This document shows positions 8,569 to 16,521 of a stretch of DNA of 46,592 nt, piece by piece (the stretch's first letter is position 1; each line of letters begins with the position of its first letter). This stretch comes from Verrucomicrobiia bacterium (GTDB taxonomy: Bacteria > Verrucomicrobiota > Verrucomicrobiia > Limisphaerales > UBA11358). The notes beneath the pieces were generated by a model. That model did no database searches. It had not been told where the DNA came from and saw only the letters and a program-made list of their open reading frames with translations. The stretch is from the NCBI GenBank assembly GCA_031290985.1, contig JARLJW010000097.1, positions 1 through 46,592 of the forward strand, given 5' to 3'. Position numbers and translations under genes: made by a program.

Positions 8569-9531
8569 CTAGCCGGCCAGCCGGAGCGACGCACACGCGG
8601 AATCGCACAACCCGATAAACGTCTCCTCCGCCAGGTTCAGCCGTTTGCCGCGCCATTGCAGGATGCCCCAGCGCCGCACCAGTTTTTTCCGGCCCAGCGG
8701 CAGCGCCACCAGCGAGCCTTCCTCGAGCTCCTTTCTGGCGACCCACGGCGCGAGGATGCTCACGCCCAGGCCCAGCTTCACCAGTTCCTTCGTGGCCTCG
8801 ATGCTGCCCGCCTCGATGATCGTGTTCAGCACCATCTCCTCCCGGCGGAAATAATCCTCAATCAGCCGGAACGTCACGCTGCTCTTGCTGTACAGGATGT
8901 AATTCTGGCGCGGGATCACGGCGCGCTCCACCTGCTTCGCCTGCGCCCATGGATGCAGCGCGGAGACGACAAACTGCAGGTCGTCGTTGAACAGCGGATG
9001 AAATTCGAGCTGCGGCTCCTTCTCCGCCTCCAGCGTCAGCGCCAGGTCAATGCGCTGTTTCAACAGCGATGACACCAGTTGCGGCGTGTCGCCCGGCTCC
9101 AGCGAGATGGCGTGATCCGGAAAACTTTCCTTGAACTCGCGCAACACCGGCGGGATCAGGTGCTGGCACGCCGTGGTGCTCGCGCCCAGCCGCAGCCGGC
9201 CCTTGCCCCATTTGCCAAGCTGCGTGAGCGATTCCCGCGCGGCCTCCATTTCCGATAAAATTTTTTCCGCATGTTGCAACAGTTGTTCGCCCGCCTGCGT
9301 GAGCACAACTTTTTTACCCAGCCTGTCTAAAAGGCGACAGCCGGTTTCCGACTCCAGCGCCTTCATCGAGTGGCTGATGCCCGATTGCGTCAGGTGCAGC
9401 TCGCGCGCGGTCTGCGTAAAGCTGCCCGTGCGCGCGAGCACGCGGAACGCCCGAAGCTGTCGGCTGTCGAGCGGTGCGCTCACGTATGAATCCTTTTCAT
9501 CTTTGCCATTTGAATTAAGAGAAGCAGTCAT
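8569..9531 (-). CDS. LysR-type regulator of the nitrate island
   Basis: A winged-helix regulator with an effector-binding domain. Residues just after the start hold the LysR DNA-binding signature: RQLRAFRVLARTGSFTQTA, then LHLTQSGISHSMKALE as the recognition helix. The periplasmic-binding-like domain follows (RLRLGASTTACQHLIPPVL). It is divergent from the nitrate transport genes with a 67-base shared region, the classical layout for a LysR regulator of its neighbours, comparable in role to NtcB or Nac. The start is placed at ATG 9531 (320 residues). A GTG at 9555 would add eight residues but would overlap the sigma-54-like promoter of the opposite strand. The ligand is unknown. Confidence 0.88.
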   Translation of the reverse strand: MTASLNSNGKDEKDSYVSAPLDSRQLRAFRVLARTGSFTQTARELHLTQSGISHSMKALESETGCRLLDRLGKKVVLTQAGEQLLQHAEKILSEMEAARESLTQLGKWGKGRLRLGASTTACQHLIPPVLREFKESFPDHAISLEPGDTPQLVSSLLKQRIDLALTLEAEKEPQLEFHPLFNDDLQFVVSALHPWAQAKQVERAVIPRQNYILYSKSSVTFRLIEDYFRREEMVLNTIIEAGSIEATKELVKLGLGVSILAPWVARKELEEGSLVALPLGRKKLVRRWGILQWRGKRLNLAEETFIGLCDSACASLRLAG

Positions 9532-9549
9532 CGCGCCAACTGGTTTTTT

Positions 9550-9565
9550 TGGCACGTTCGCGGCT
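9550..9565 (+). promoter_or_regulatory. Candidate sigma-54 promoter of the nitrate transport operon
   Basis: TGGCACGTTCGCGGCT matches the -24/-12 consensus TGGCACG-N4-TTGCW with the whole -24 block and the GC of the -12 block. The GG (9551-9552) and GC (9563-9564) doublets are spaced by exactly 10 bases. Transcription would begin near 9576, giving a leader of about 22 bases before ATG 9599. Confidence 0.55.
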
Positions 9566-9594
9566 AAATCACCAAGCCAAGGGTGAAATCACCC
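9566..9594. promoter_or_regulatory. Candidate operator: repeated AAATCACC with GGGTGA palindrome
   Basis: AAATCACC occurs at 9566-9573 and again at 9586-9593, exactly 20 bases apart. The second copy is part of the perfect palindrome GGGTGA-AA-TCACCC (9581-9594). TCACC/GGTGA also pair across the centre. This symmetric cluster between the divergent genes is a plausible binding site for the LysR protein, overlapping or just downstream of the predicted start of transcription. Confidence 0.4.
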
Positions 9595-9598
9595 GCTT

Positions 9599-10699
9599 AT
9601 GGATAAAAAATCGCCAGTCCCCAGTTTTCGCGCCGCCCACAAAAATTTGCGGCTCGGTTTCGTGCCGTTGACCGACTGCGCGCCGCTCGTCATGGCGCAG
9701 GAACTCGGCTTGTACAAAAAATTCGGCCTGCGCGTCGAGCTGAGCCGCGAACTCGGCTGGGCCACCATCCGCGACAAGGTCACGCACCGCGAACTGGATG
9801 CCGCCCATGCGCTGGCCGCCATGCCCATCGCCGCCACGCTCGGCCTCGGCTCCATCCCGTGCGATTGCCTGACCGCCTTGGTGCTGAACCTCAACGGCAA
9901 CGCCATTACCCTCTCGAACGATCTGTGGAAACGCGGCGTGCGTGACGGCAAGACCCTGCGCGAGGAGATCCTGCGCTCGCGCCGCGAAAAAACTTACACG
10001 TTCGGCGTGGTGTTCCCCTTTTCTTCCCACCGCCATCTGCTGCGCCACTGGTTCGCCGCGCAGGGCATCGATGCCGATCGCGACGTGCGCATCGTTGTCG
10101 TGCCGCCGCCGCAGATGGTCGCCAACCTCAAGGCCGGCAACCTCGACGGTTTCTGTGCGGGTGAACCCTGGAATTCCGTGGCCGTCCAGGCCCGCGCCGG
10201 CTGGATCGCCGCGACGAGCTCCGAACTCGACGCGCTGCATCCCGAAAAAGTCCTGATGGTGCGCAGCGATTTTGCCGCGAAACGCAGCGAAGAACACCTC
10301 GCCCTGGTCGCCGCATTGCTGGAGGCGTGCGAATTCTGCGACCAGCCGGAAAATCACGCGCAGATCATCGCCACGCTCGCGCGTCCGCAATTCGTCGGTG
10401 TTTCCGAAGAGGCGCTGCGCCACGGCATCGAAGGGGTGATTGATTTTGGCCACGGCGTGGAACGCTCCGTCCGTGATTTCTGCATCTTCCATCGTAATGG
10501 CGCGAACGAGCCGTCCGGCGACAAGGCCGCGTGGGCCTTGCAACTCGTGCGCGACAGCGGGCTGTGCCCCGACCCGTCCGCGCTCAGCTTTGCGTTCGCG
10601 AAGAAAATTTTCCGTCCCGACCTCTTTGAAAACGCCGCCGCCTTGCGTCACACCACCCCAACCGCATCAGAACATGAATCACAAACCATCCTCGCCTAA
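9599..10699 (+). CDS. Soluble NrtA/NasS-like nitrate-binding protein, no signal peptide
   Basis: The 366-residue product is a paralogue of the NrtA/CmpA substrate-binding family. It shares with the next gene the segments FVPLTDCAPLVMAQELGLYKK, the VVPPPQMVANLKAGNLDGF block and CAGEPWN. Unlike NrtA it has no signal peptide: it begins MDKKSPVPSFRAAHKNLRL and goes straight into the domain, so it should stay in the cytoplasm. Cytoplasmic NrtA homologues are known as NasS, a nitrate/nitrite sensor that holds the antiterminator NasT, and as the C-terminal regulatory domain of cyanobacterial NrtC. No NasT is nearby and NrtC here lacks that domain, so either role is possible. Its end overlaps nrtA by 26 bases. 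Confidence 0.85.
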   Translation: MDKKSPVPSFRAAHKNLRLGFVPLTDCAPLVMAQELGLYKKFGLRVELSRELGWATIRDKVTHRELDAAHALAAMPIAATLGLGSIPCDCLTALVLNLNGNAITLSNDLWKRGVRDGKTLREEILRSRREKTYTFGVVFPFSSHRHLLRHWFAAQGIDADRDVRIVVVPPPQMVANLKAGNLDGFCAGEPWNSVAVQARAGWIAATSSELDALHPEKVLMVRSDFAAKRSEEHLALVAALLEACEFCDQPENHAQIIATLARPQFVGVSEEALRHGIEGVIDFGHGVERSVRDFCIFHRNGANEPSGDKAAWALQLVRDSGLCPDPSALSFAFAKKIFRPDLFENAAALRHTTPTASEHESQTILA

Positions 10700-11951
10700 A
10701 TTTTCCCGCCGCTCGTTCCTTGGCAAAGCCGCCAAGGGCGCCACGCTCACCGCCCTGTTCGCCGGCCTGCCCAAGGGCTGGGTCGGCACCGCTTGCGCCA
10801 GCGATGCGCCGGAAACCGCCACGTTGAACTTCGGCATGATCGCGCTGACCGATTGTTCGCCCATCGTCATCGCGCATGAAAAAGGGCTGTTCAAAAAATA
10901 CGGCATCGATTCCACCGTCACGAAAGGCGCGAACTGGGCCGCCATCCGCGACAATCTTTCCACCGGCACCATCCAGGCCACGCACATGCTCATCGGCATG
11001 CCGCTCGCCTCCACCATGGGCCTCGCCGGTTCGCCCAAGAAGCCGATGATCATCCCGTGGTTGCTGAACCGCAACGGCCAGGCGATTACGCTCAAGTCGG
11101 AATGGAACGGCAAAGTTGGGGCCGATCCCAAGGCCATCAGGCCATTTGTCGAAAAGGCCAATGCGCTGGGCGAACCGCTGACGTTTGCCATGACGTTTCC
11201 GCCCGGCACCCATGCCATGTGGATGCGCTATTACCTCGGTGCCGGCGGCATCAACCCGGACAAGGATGTCTCGCTCATCACCGTCCCGCCCGCCCAGATG
11301 GTGGCGAACATGAAGATCGGCAAAATGGACGGCTTCTGCGTGGGTGAACCTTGGAACGCGCGTTCCATTGCGGACAAGATCGGCTTCACCTCCGTCTCCA
11401 CGCAGGACATTTGGAAGGACCATCCCGAAAAAGCCTGCGCCTTCACCGCCGAATTCGCCGATAAAAACCCGAAGACCGTCAAGGCCGTGCTCAAGGCGCT
11501 CCATGAAGCCAGCGTGTGGCTCGACAACCTGGACAATCGGCCCGAACAATGCGACATCGTCAGCCGGCCGACCTACATCAACTGCGAGGCCAAAACCATC
11601 CTCGGCCGCCTGCAGGGCCATTATGACTACGGTGACGGACGCACCAAGGAAGATCCGAACTACATGATCTTCAGCCGCCGCAACTGCAATTATCCGCAGC
11701 CCAAATACGCCAAATGGTTCCTCTCCCAATATCGCCGCTGGGGCCTGGTCAAGGGCGCGCCGGATTACGAAGGCGTCGCCAGGCAGGTCATGCGCCCCGA
11801 TATCTACGAGGAAGCCATGAAGGAGATCGGCTACACGCACGGCGGGTTGAACAACGACAAGGAAACCCTGTTTGACGGGGCGACTTTCGACCCGGCCGGC
11901 GACCTGGAGGCCTATGCGAAAAGTTTTGCCGTCAACAGCGTGAAAGGTTGA
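10674..11951 (+). CDS. nrtA: Nitrate/nitrite ABC transporter substrate-binding protein
   Basis: This protein captures nitrate (possibly nitrite) outside the inner membrane for import. The 425-residue product has a Tat-type leader, with twin Arg at residues 12-13 in SRRSFLGKAAKGATL and a hydrophobic core to about residue 42, so it is exported folded. The body carries NrtA-family landmarks: ALTDCSPIVIAHEKGLFKKYG, TVPPAQMVANMKIGKMDGF and VGEPWN. Its start overlaps the preceding soluble paralogue by 26 bases, and nrtB follows after one base, so the genes are translationally close. CmpA (bicarbonate) belongs to the same family, but the reductase genes next door favour nitrate. Confidence 0.93.
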   Translation: MNHKPSSPKFSRRSFLGKAAKGATLTALFAGLPKGWVGTACASDAPETATLNFGMIALTDCSPIVIAHEKGLFKKYGIDSTVTKGANWAAIRDNLSTGTIQATHMLIGMPLASTMGLAGSPKKPMIIPWLLNRNGQAITLKSEWNGKVGADPKAIRPFVEKANALGEPLTFAMTFPPGTHAMWMRYYLGAGGINPDKDVSLITVPPAQMVANMKIGKMDGFCVGEPWNARSIADKIGFTSVSTQDIWKDHPEKACAFTAEFADKNPKTVKAVLKALHEASVWLDNLDNRPEQCDIVSRPTYINCEAKTILGRLQGHYDYGDGRTKEDPNYMIFSRRNCNYPQPKYAKWFLSQYRRWGLVKGAPDYEGVARQVMRPDIYEEAMKEIGYTHGGLNNDKETLFDGATFDPAGDLEAYAKSFAVNSVKG

Positions 11952-11952
11952 T

Positions 11953-12738
11953 ATGAAAACTTTCAAACTCGACTGGATTATTCTCCCGCTCCTGGGGATG
12001 CTGGCCGTCCTGGGCCTTTGGGAAATCTCCTCGCTGACCTGGGCGAAAGACCTGCCCACGCCGGCCAAAACGTGGGAAGTCAGCCGGCCCTATCTCGCCG
12101 AACCGTTCGCCAAGCGCGGTGAGATGGACCAGGGCATTTTGCGCTTCATCTGGTATTCGCTGATCCTGGTCGCCAAAGGTTACACCCTCGCGCTCATCAT
12201 CGGCACGCCGATCGGATTCATGCTGGGGCTTTCCCCGACCTTCACCAAGATATTCGATCCCATCATCCAGGTGTTGCGCCCCGTTTCACCGCTGGCTTGG
12301 TTTCCCCTGGGCCTGATGCTCTTTTTGAGCGCGGGCAGGAACGCTTCGGAACTCGGCGCCTTGTTCACCATCGCCGTCTGTTCCATGTGGCCCACGGTCC
12401 TGAACACGGCGGTCGGCGTGCGCGCCATCCCGCAGGATTATCTGAACGTCGCAAAAGTCCTCAAGCTCTCGCGCACCAAAACGCTGTTCAAGGTGCTCAT
12501 CCCCGCGACCTTGCCCTACATGTTCACCGGGTTCCGTTTGAGCCTCGGCATCGCCTGGCTGGTCATCGTCGCGGTGGAGATGCTGATCGGCCGTCCCGGC
12601 ATCGGCGGCTTCCTGTGGCAGGAATATAACTCGGCCATCTACGAACACATCATTCTCTGCATCATCACCATCGGCGTCGTGGGCTTCATCCTCGACCGCC
12701 TGATGAGCCTCGTGGAGAAACGCTTTAAAACCGCCTGA
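11953..12738 (+). CDS. nrtB: Nitrate ABC transporter permease
   Basis: Inner-membrane channel subunit of the importer, 261 residues, of the NitT/TauT permease family. Around six membrane segments can be seen, beginning at LDWIILPLLGMLAVLGLWEI. The cytoplasmic coupling loop has the EAA-like signature around VGVRAIPQDYLNVAKVLKLS and the following KVLIPATLPYMFTGFRLSLG. It starts one base after nrtA ends. The next gene in the operon (ATPase) is separated by a 148-base repeat-bearing gap. Confidence 0.93.
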   Translation: MKTFKLDWIILPLLGMLAVLGLWEISSLTWAKDLPTPAKTWEVSRPYLAEPFAKRGEMDQGILRFIWYSLILVAKGYTLALIIGTPIGFMLGLSPTFTKIFDPIIQVLRPVSPLAWFPLGLMLFLSAGRNASELGALFTIAVCSMWPTVLNTAVGVRAIPQDYLNVAKVLKLSRTKTLFKVLIPATLPYMFTGFRLSLGIAWLVIVAVEMLIGRPGIGGFLWQEYNSAIYEHIILCIITIGVVGFILDRLMSLVEKRFKTA

Positions 12739-12759
12739 CGGGAAATTGCGAAACCCTAA

Positions 12760-12880
12760 ATCATAATGACTAAACAATCACCAATGCCGAATGACACGCA
12801 AACACACCCGGATGCCGTGCGTGGATTAGTCATTCGCGCTTCGGAATTATTTAGTCATTGGTGCTTGGTCATTAGGAATT
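12760..12880. repeat. Dispersed AATGAC-type inverted repeat inside the nrt operon
   Basis: The gap between nrtB and the first ATPase is filled by a repetitive element. Three pairs of complementary words face each other: ATGACTAA (12766) with TTAGTCAT (12851), CACCAATG (12779) with CATTGGTG (12856), and CGAATGAC (12788) with GTCATTCG (12829). It would form a long imperfect hairpin in the nrt transcript and could alter the ratio of upstream to downstream gene expression. Confidence 0.7.
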
Positions 12881-12886
12881 TTTGAA

Positions 12887-13792
12887 ATGGCTTTTCTTGA
12901 ACTCAACAATGTCTCGAAGCATTTCGGCGGCGCCCCCGTGCTGAAGGACATCAATCTGTCCGTCGCCAGGGGCGAGTTCGTCGCCATTGTCGGTTTCTCC
13001 GGCGCGGGCAAGACCACCTTGATTTCACTCATTGCGGGGCTGCTCAAGCCCGCCGCCGGCACGCTCAAATTGAACGATCTGGAAATCACCGGGCCCGGGC
13101 CGGACCGTGGGATTGTTTTTCAAAACTACTCGCTGCTCCCGTGGCTTTCGGTGTTTGAAAATATTTTGCTCGCCGTGGAATCGGTCAACCCGAACTGGTC
13201 GGCGGAGAAACGGAAAGACCACGTCGAAAAACACATCGCCATGGTCAATCTCACCCCGGCCCGCGATAAAAAGCCCGGCGAACTTTCCGGCGGCATGCGA
13301 CAGCGCGTCTCGGTCGCCCGCGCGCTGGCCATGGATCCGCAGATCCTGTTGCTCGATGAACCCCTTTCCGCACTCGATGCCCTCACCCGCGCCACATTGC
13401 AGGATGAAATCTCCCGGATTCGCGCCGAGACGAACAAAACCGTCGTGCTCATCACCAACGACCCGGACGAGGGCATTTATCTCGCGGACCGCATCATCCC
13501 GCTGACCGCCGGGCCGGGCGCGACGCTCGGGCCGTCCTTTACCGTGGAGATTCCGCGGCCGCGCGACCGCAAGTCCATCAACCACGACCCGCATTTCAAG
13601 CAGCTCCGCCGCGAGATCGTGGAATTCATGCTGAATTCCAAGACGGAACGCCATACGGCCATCACCAAAAAACTGGTCCTGCCCGACATCGAGCCGGAAG
13701 ACCTGAACCTGCCGCGCACCATGACGGGCTGGCGCAAGACGCCCATCCGCAAGGGTGAATTGAAGGAAGAAGCCGTGGAGGTGAAGCCGTGA
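12887..13792 (+). CDS. nrtC: Nitrate ABC transporter ATPase 1 with altered H-loop
   Basis: ATP-binding subunit, 301 residues. Walker A GFSGAGKT is at 36-43, Q-loop Q79, signature LSGGM at 133-137 and Walker B LLLDEP with D157/E158. The switch histidine expected in the ITHD segment is replaced by Asn191 (LITNDPDEG), so this subunit may form a degenerate catalytic site and rely on its partner, the second ATPase. It lacks the substrate-binding-like C-terminal domain of cyanobacterial NrtC. Instead it has a short charged tail from about 235. Its stop overlaps the GTG start of the next gene by 4 bases, so the two should be made in equal amounts. Confidence 0.9.
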   Translation: MAFLELNNVSKHFGGAPVLKDINLSVARGEFVAIVGFSGAGKTTLISLIAGLLKPAAGTLKLNDLEITGPGPDRGIVFQNYSLLPWLSVFENILLAVESVNPNWSAEKRKDHVEKHIAMVNLTPARDKKPGELSGGMRQRVSVARALAMDPQILLLDEPLSALDALTRATLQDEISRIRAETNKTVVLITNDPDEGIYLADRIIPLTAGPGATLGPSFTVEIPRPRDRKSINHDPHFKQLRREIVEFMLNSKTERHTAITKKLVLPDIEPEDLNLPRTMTGWRKTPIRKGELKEEAVEVKP

Positions 13793-14700
13793 GCAATAAC
13801 TACGTCGAACTCTCGAACCTCTCGAAGGTTTATCCGACGCCAAAGGGCGATGCGGTCATCGTCAAGGATTTCAACCTGAAGATCCAGAAGGGCGAATTCG
13901 TGACGCTCATCGGCCATTCCGGGTGCGGCAAATCCACGGTGCTCTCGATGCTCGCCGGACTGAATGACATCTCGGCTGGCGGGATCATCCTGGCGGGCCG
14001 CGAACTTTCCGGCGCGGGGCCGGACCGCGGCGTGGTGTTTCAATCGCCGTCACTGCTGCCGTGGATGACGGCGTTTGAGAACGTGATGCTGGGCGTGGAG
14101 CAGGTGTTCTTCACCGCGGGCAAGCAGGAGCGGCGCGAGATCGTGGAATACTACCTGACGGTGGTGGGCCTGGCGGATTCGATGGACAAGAAGCCGGCGG
14201 AATTGTCGCAGGGCATGCGCCAGCGCGTGGGCATCGCCCGCGCCTTTGCGCTCAAGCCCAAGATGCTGCTGCTCGACGAGCCGTTCGGGATGCTGGACTC
14301 GCTCACGCGCTACGAACTGCAGCAGGTGCTCATCGAGCTGTGGCGCAAAAACAAGATCACCGCGCTCATGGTCACGCATGACGTGGACGAGGCGCTGTTC
14401 CTGAGCGACCGCATCGTGTGCATGACCGATGGCCCGGCGGCGGAGGTGGGCGAGATCATGGAGGTGAATTTTCCGCGCCCCCGCGAACGCAAGGCCGTGA
14501 TGGAGCATCCGGATTATTACCGGCTGCGCGAGCAGTTGATCGAGTTTCTCGAAGTCCGCGCACACCGCCAGCCCGCCGCCCAGGCCGGGCCGAAGCCGCC
14601 GGTTGCCCCGGTGGTTTCCCCGCCGCAACCGCCCGTGGAGAAAATCCCCCCGTCGGCGGACGCTGAAAAATTTAGCAAGGCCCGGTTGAACCCGGCTTGA
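13789..14700 (+). CDS. nrtD: Nitrate ABC transporter ATPase 2
   Basis: ATP-binding subunit, 303 residues, GTG start overlapping the previous stop (GTGA). All motifs are canonical: Walker A GHSGCGKS at 42-49, signature LSQGMRQR at 139-146, Walker B LLLDEP at 160-165 and the switch His197 in VTHDVDEA. A Pro/Ala-rich tail follows residue 260. Pairing of this complete ATPase with the H-loop-altered subunit would give an asymmetric importer like the NrtC/NrtD pair. The porin gene begins 15 bases later. Confidence 0.93.
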   Translation: MSNNYVELSNLSKVYPTPKGDAVIVKDFNLKIQKGEFVTLIGHSGCGKSTVLSMLAGLNDISAGGIILAGRELSGAGPDRGVVFQSPSLLPWMTAFENVMLGVEQVFFTAGKQERREIVEYYLTVVGLADSMDKKPAELSQGMRQRVGIARAFALKPKMLLLDEPFGMLDSLTRYELQQVLIELWRKNKITALMVTHDVDEALFLSDRIVCMTDGPAAEVGEIMEVNFPRPRERKAVMEHPDYYRLREQLIEFLEVRAHRQPAAQAGPKPPVAPVVSPPQPPVEKIPPSADAEKFSKARLNPA

Positions 14701-14715
14701 AACCCAACCCAGATA

Positions 14716-16197
14716 ATGAAACCCAACCTGAAAACCCTCTCCGCCGGCGCGCTGGTGCTCGCCGCGCTCAATGAAGCCCGGGCGCAATACACGCCGCCCC
14801 CGCCGCCCGCGCCCTTCCAGGGCTTCATCAATGAAGCCCTCCGCGCCCGGGATCCGTACGCCAACCAGTGGGATTTCGGCGGCGAACTGCGCGGTCGTTA
14901 CGAGGTGAAGGACGGCTTTGCCATCCAAGGCACGGCCGGCTCGGTGGATTTCCGCAACCACGGGGTGCGGGTGAACAACGACTACTATCTCCTGCGGCTC
15001 CGGTTCCATGCCGGTTACACGGACAAGTGGTGGAGCGCCTATGTGGAACCCCAGAGCAGCATCGAGAAGAGCGACCTGCGCGCCGCCTACGCGAACGTTC
15101 CCGCCGTCGCCGGCACCACCAAGTTCGTCGGCAACGGCCCGGAGTCGGACACCATCGACCTGCATCAGGCTTACGTCACCCTCGGCAACCACAAGGAATT
15201 TCCCCTCTCGCTCAAGGCCGGGCGGCAGGAGATGAGCTACGGTGACGAGCGGTTGATCGGCGGCTTCGGCTGGAACAACATCGGCCGCTCCTTCGATGCC
15301 GCCAAGGTGCGCTGGCAGACGGAATGGTTTGCCGCGGACTTTTTCTCCGGCTGGCCCGTGGTGCCGCAGGACCAGACGTTTGATGATTCCAACACCAAGG
15401 ACACCCTCTCCGGCGTCTATGCGACGACCCTGAAGGTTCCCAAGACCATCGTGGAAGGCTATTTCCTGGCACGCAACTCGCAGCGCGGGGCGATCAATGA
15501 GTTCGCCAGCCCGCAGTTTCCCCAGCCGACGGCGCGCGACATCTACACGGTCGGCGGCCGTTTGAAATCGAAGCCGGGCGAGCTGGGCAACATCGACTAC
15601 ACGGTGGAAGGCGCCTACCAGTTCGGTGATTTTGCCGCGACGGCCACCAGCGGGCGGCTGCGCCAGGACGCCTTCATGTTCACGGCCCTGGCCGGCTACA
15701 CGTTTGCCGACCTCTGGGCCACGCCCCGGCTCGGGGCGGAATTCGATTACGGGTCCGGCGATGACAATTCCAAGGACGGCGTCCATGGCACCTTCGACAA
15801 CCTGTTTCCGACAAACCACAAGTTTTACGGTTCAATGGATCTGGTTTCGCTCCAGAACATCCAGGATGTCGGCGTGAACGTGACCCTCAAGCCGGTCTCA
15901 CGTCTGAGCGTGGCCTTGATGGGGAACATCTTCTGGCTCGCGAACAAAAATGACAGTTTTTACAACGTCGGCGGCGCACCCCGCGCCACGGGCGGCTACA
16001 GCGTCAATCCCGGCTACGGCAATTTCGTCGGCTCGGAGCTCACCAGCATTGTGGGCTACGCGCTCACGCGCAACTCGGTGCTGGAGACCGGCTACGGCCA
16101 TTTCTTCGCCGCGAGTTATATCGACAAGTCCGTGGCGGGTGTCGGTGGCAGCCGCGATGCGGACTGGTTTTATGTGCAGACCACGCTCAAGTTTTAG
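14716..16197 (+). CDS. Outer-membrane porin of the alginate-export type
   Basis: The 493-residue product has a signal peptide ending near ARA (about residue 23) and then a long beta-barrel-type sequence of alternating polar and aromatic residues, closing with a C-terminal Phe (TTLKF), the usual barrel-assembly signal. Segments such as LRLRFHAGYTDKWWSAYVEP and the AGRQEMSYGDERLIG motif match my memory of the alginate_exp porin family. Placed 15 bases behind the nitrate ATPase gene, it probably lets nitrate or nitrite through the outer membrane. The exact substrate cannot be read from sequence. Confidence 0.85.
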   Translation: MKPNLKTLSAGALVLAALNEARAQYTPPPPPAPFQGFINEALRARDPYANQWDFGGELRGRYEVKDGFAIQGTAGSVDFRNHGVRVNNDYYLLRLRFHAGYTDKWWSAYVEPQSSIEKSDLRAAYANVPAVAGTTKFVGNGPESDTIDLHQAYVTLGNHKEFPLSLKAGRQEMSYGDERLIGGFGWNNIGRSFDAAKVRWQTEWFAADFFSGWPVVPQDQTFDDSNTKDTLSGVYATTLKVPKTIVEGYFLARNSQRGAINEFASPQFPQPTARDIYTVGGRLKSKPGELGNIDYTVEGAYQFGDFAATATSGRLRQDAFMFTALAGYTFADLWATPRLGAEFDYGSGDDNSKDGVHGTFDNLFPTNHKFYGSMDLVSLQNIQDVGVNVTLKPVSRLSVALMGNIFWLANKNDSFYNVGGAPRATGGYSVNPGYGNFVGSELTSIVGYALTRNSVLETGYGHFFAASYIDKSVAGVGGSRDADWFYVQTTLKF

Positions 16198-16221
16198 CCG
16201 CGACGCCGTTCCTCCCGTCGC

Positions 16222-16262
16222 CGCGCCCCATCCAGTGATGGGGCGCGTCCCTTTTGGACGCG
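16222..16262 (+). promoter_or_regulatory. Two overlapping, mutually exclusive hairpins
   Basis: Right after the porin stop, a perfect 11-bp stem (CGCGCCCCATC / GATGGGGCGCG, 4-base loop, 16222-16247) shares bases with a second 7-bp stem (CGCGTCC at 16244-16250 / GGACGCG at 16256-16262, 5-base loop). Both cannot form fully at once. No U-run follows, so this could be a protein-dependent end of the transport transcript or an attenuator. The remaining gap to the next gene (16263-16475) shows no gene. Confidence 0.5.
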
Positions 16263-16475
16263 GGTGGATGGAAATCGCCAGTCTGAAAAGTATTGTGCAA
16301 CTGGTCCGGCAAAACCGAACGGCGAATGGCGCCCACGGCGGCTTTTGGTCCGCCAGGCGTTTCCGGCGCGATGGATCATTTATCCAGTGTTCACCATGTC
16401 ATCGCCGGTCAATGAATAACATTCATGGAACAAATGAAAACTATGAGCCGGATTTGGAGTCCCCAGACCGCCCGG

Positions 16476-16491
16476 TGGCACGAAGTTCGCA
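16476..16491 (+). promoter_or_regulatory. Candidate sigma-54 promoter of the nitrate reduction operon
   Basis: TGGCACGAAGTTCGCA differs from the consensus TGGCACG-N4-TTGCW at one position only. GG (16477-16478) and GC (16489-16490) are separated by exactly 10 bases. Transcription would start near 16502, about 20 bases before the ATG at 16522. Together with the similar site at 9550-9565 it suggests joint nitrogen control of both units. Confidence 0.65.
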
Positions 16492-16521
16492 TCCACTCCG
16501 GCCAGTGATTGAAACGTTAAA

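Noticed and set aside
14050..15819. A 589-codon minus-strand frame under nrtD and the porin
   Set aside because: Mirror of GC-rich codons; both plus-strand genes show clear family motifs.
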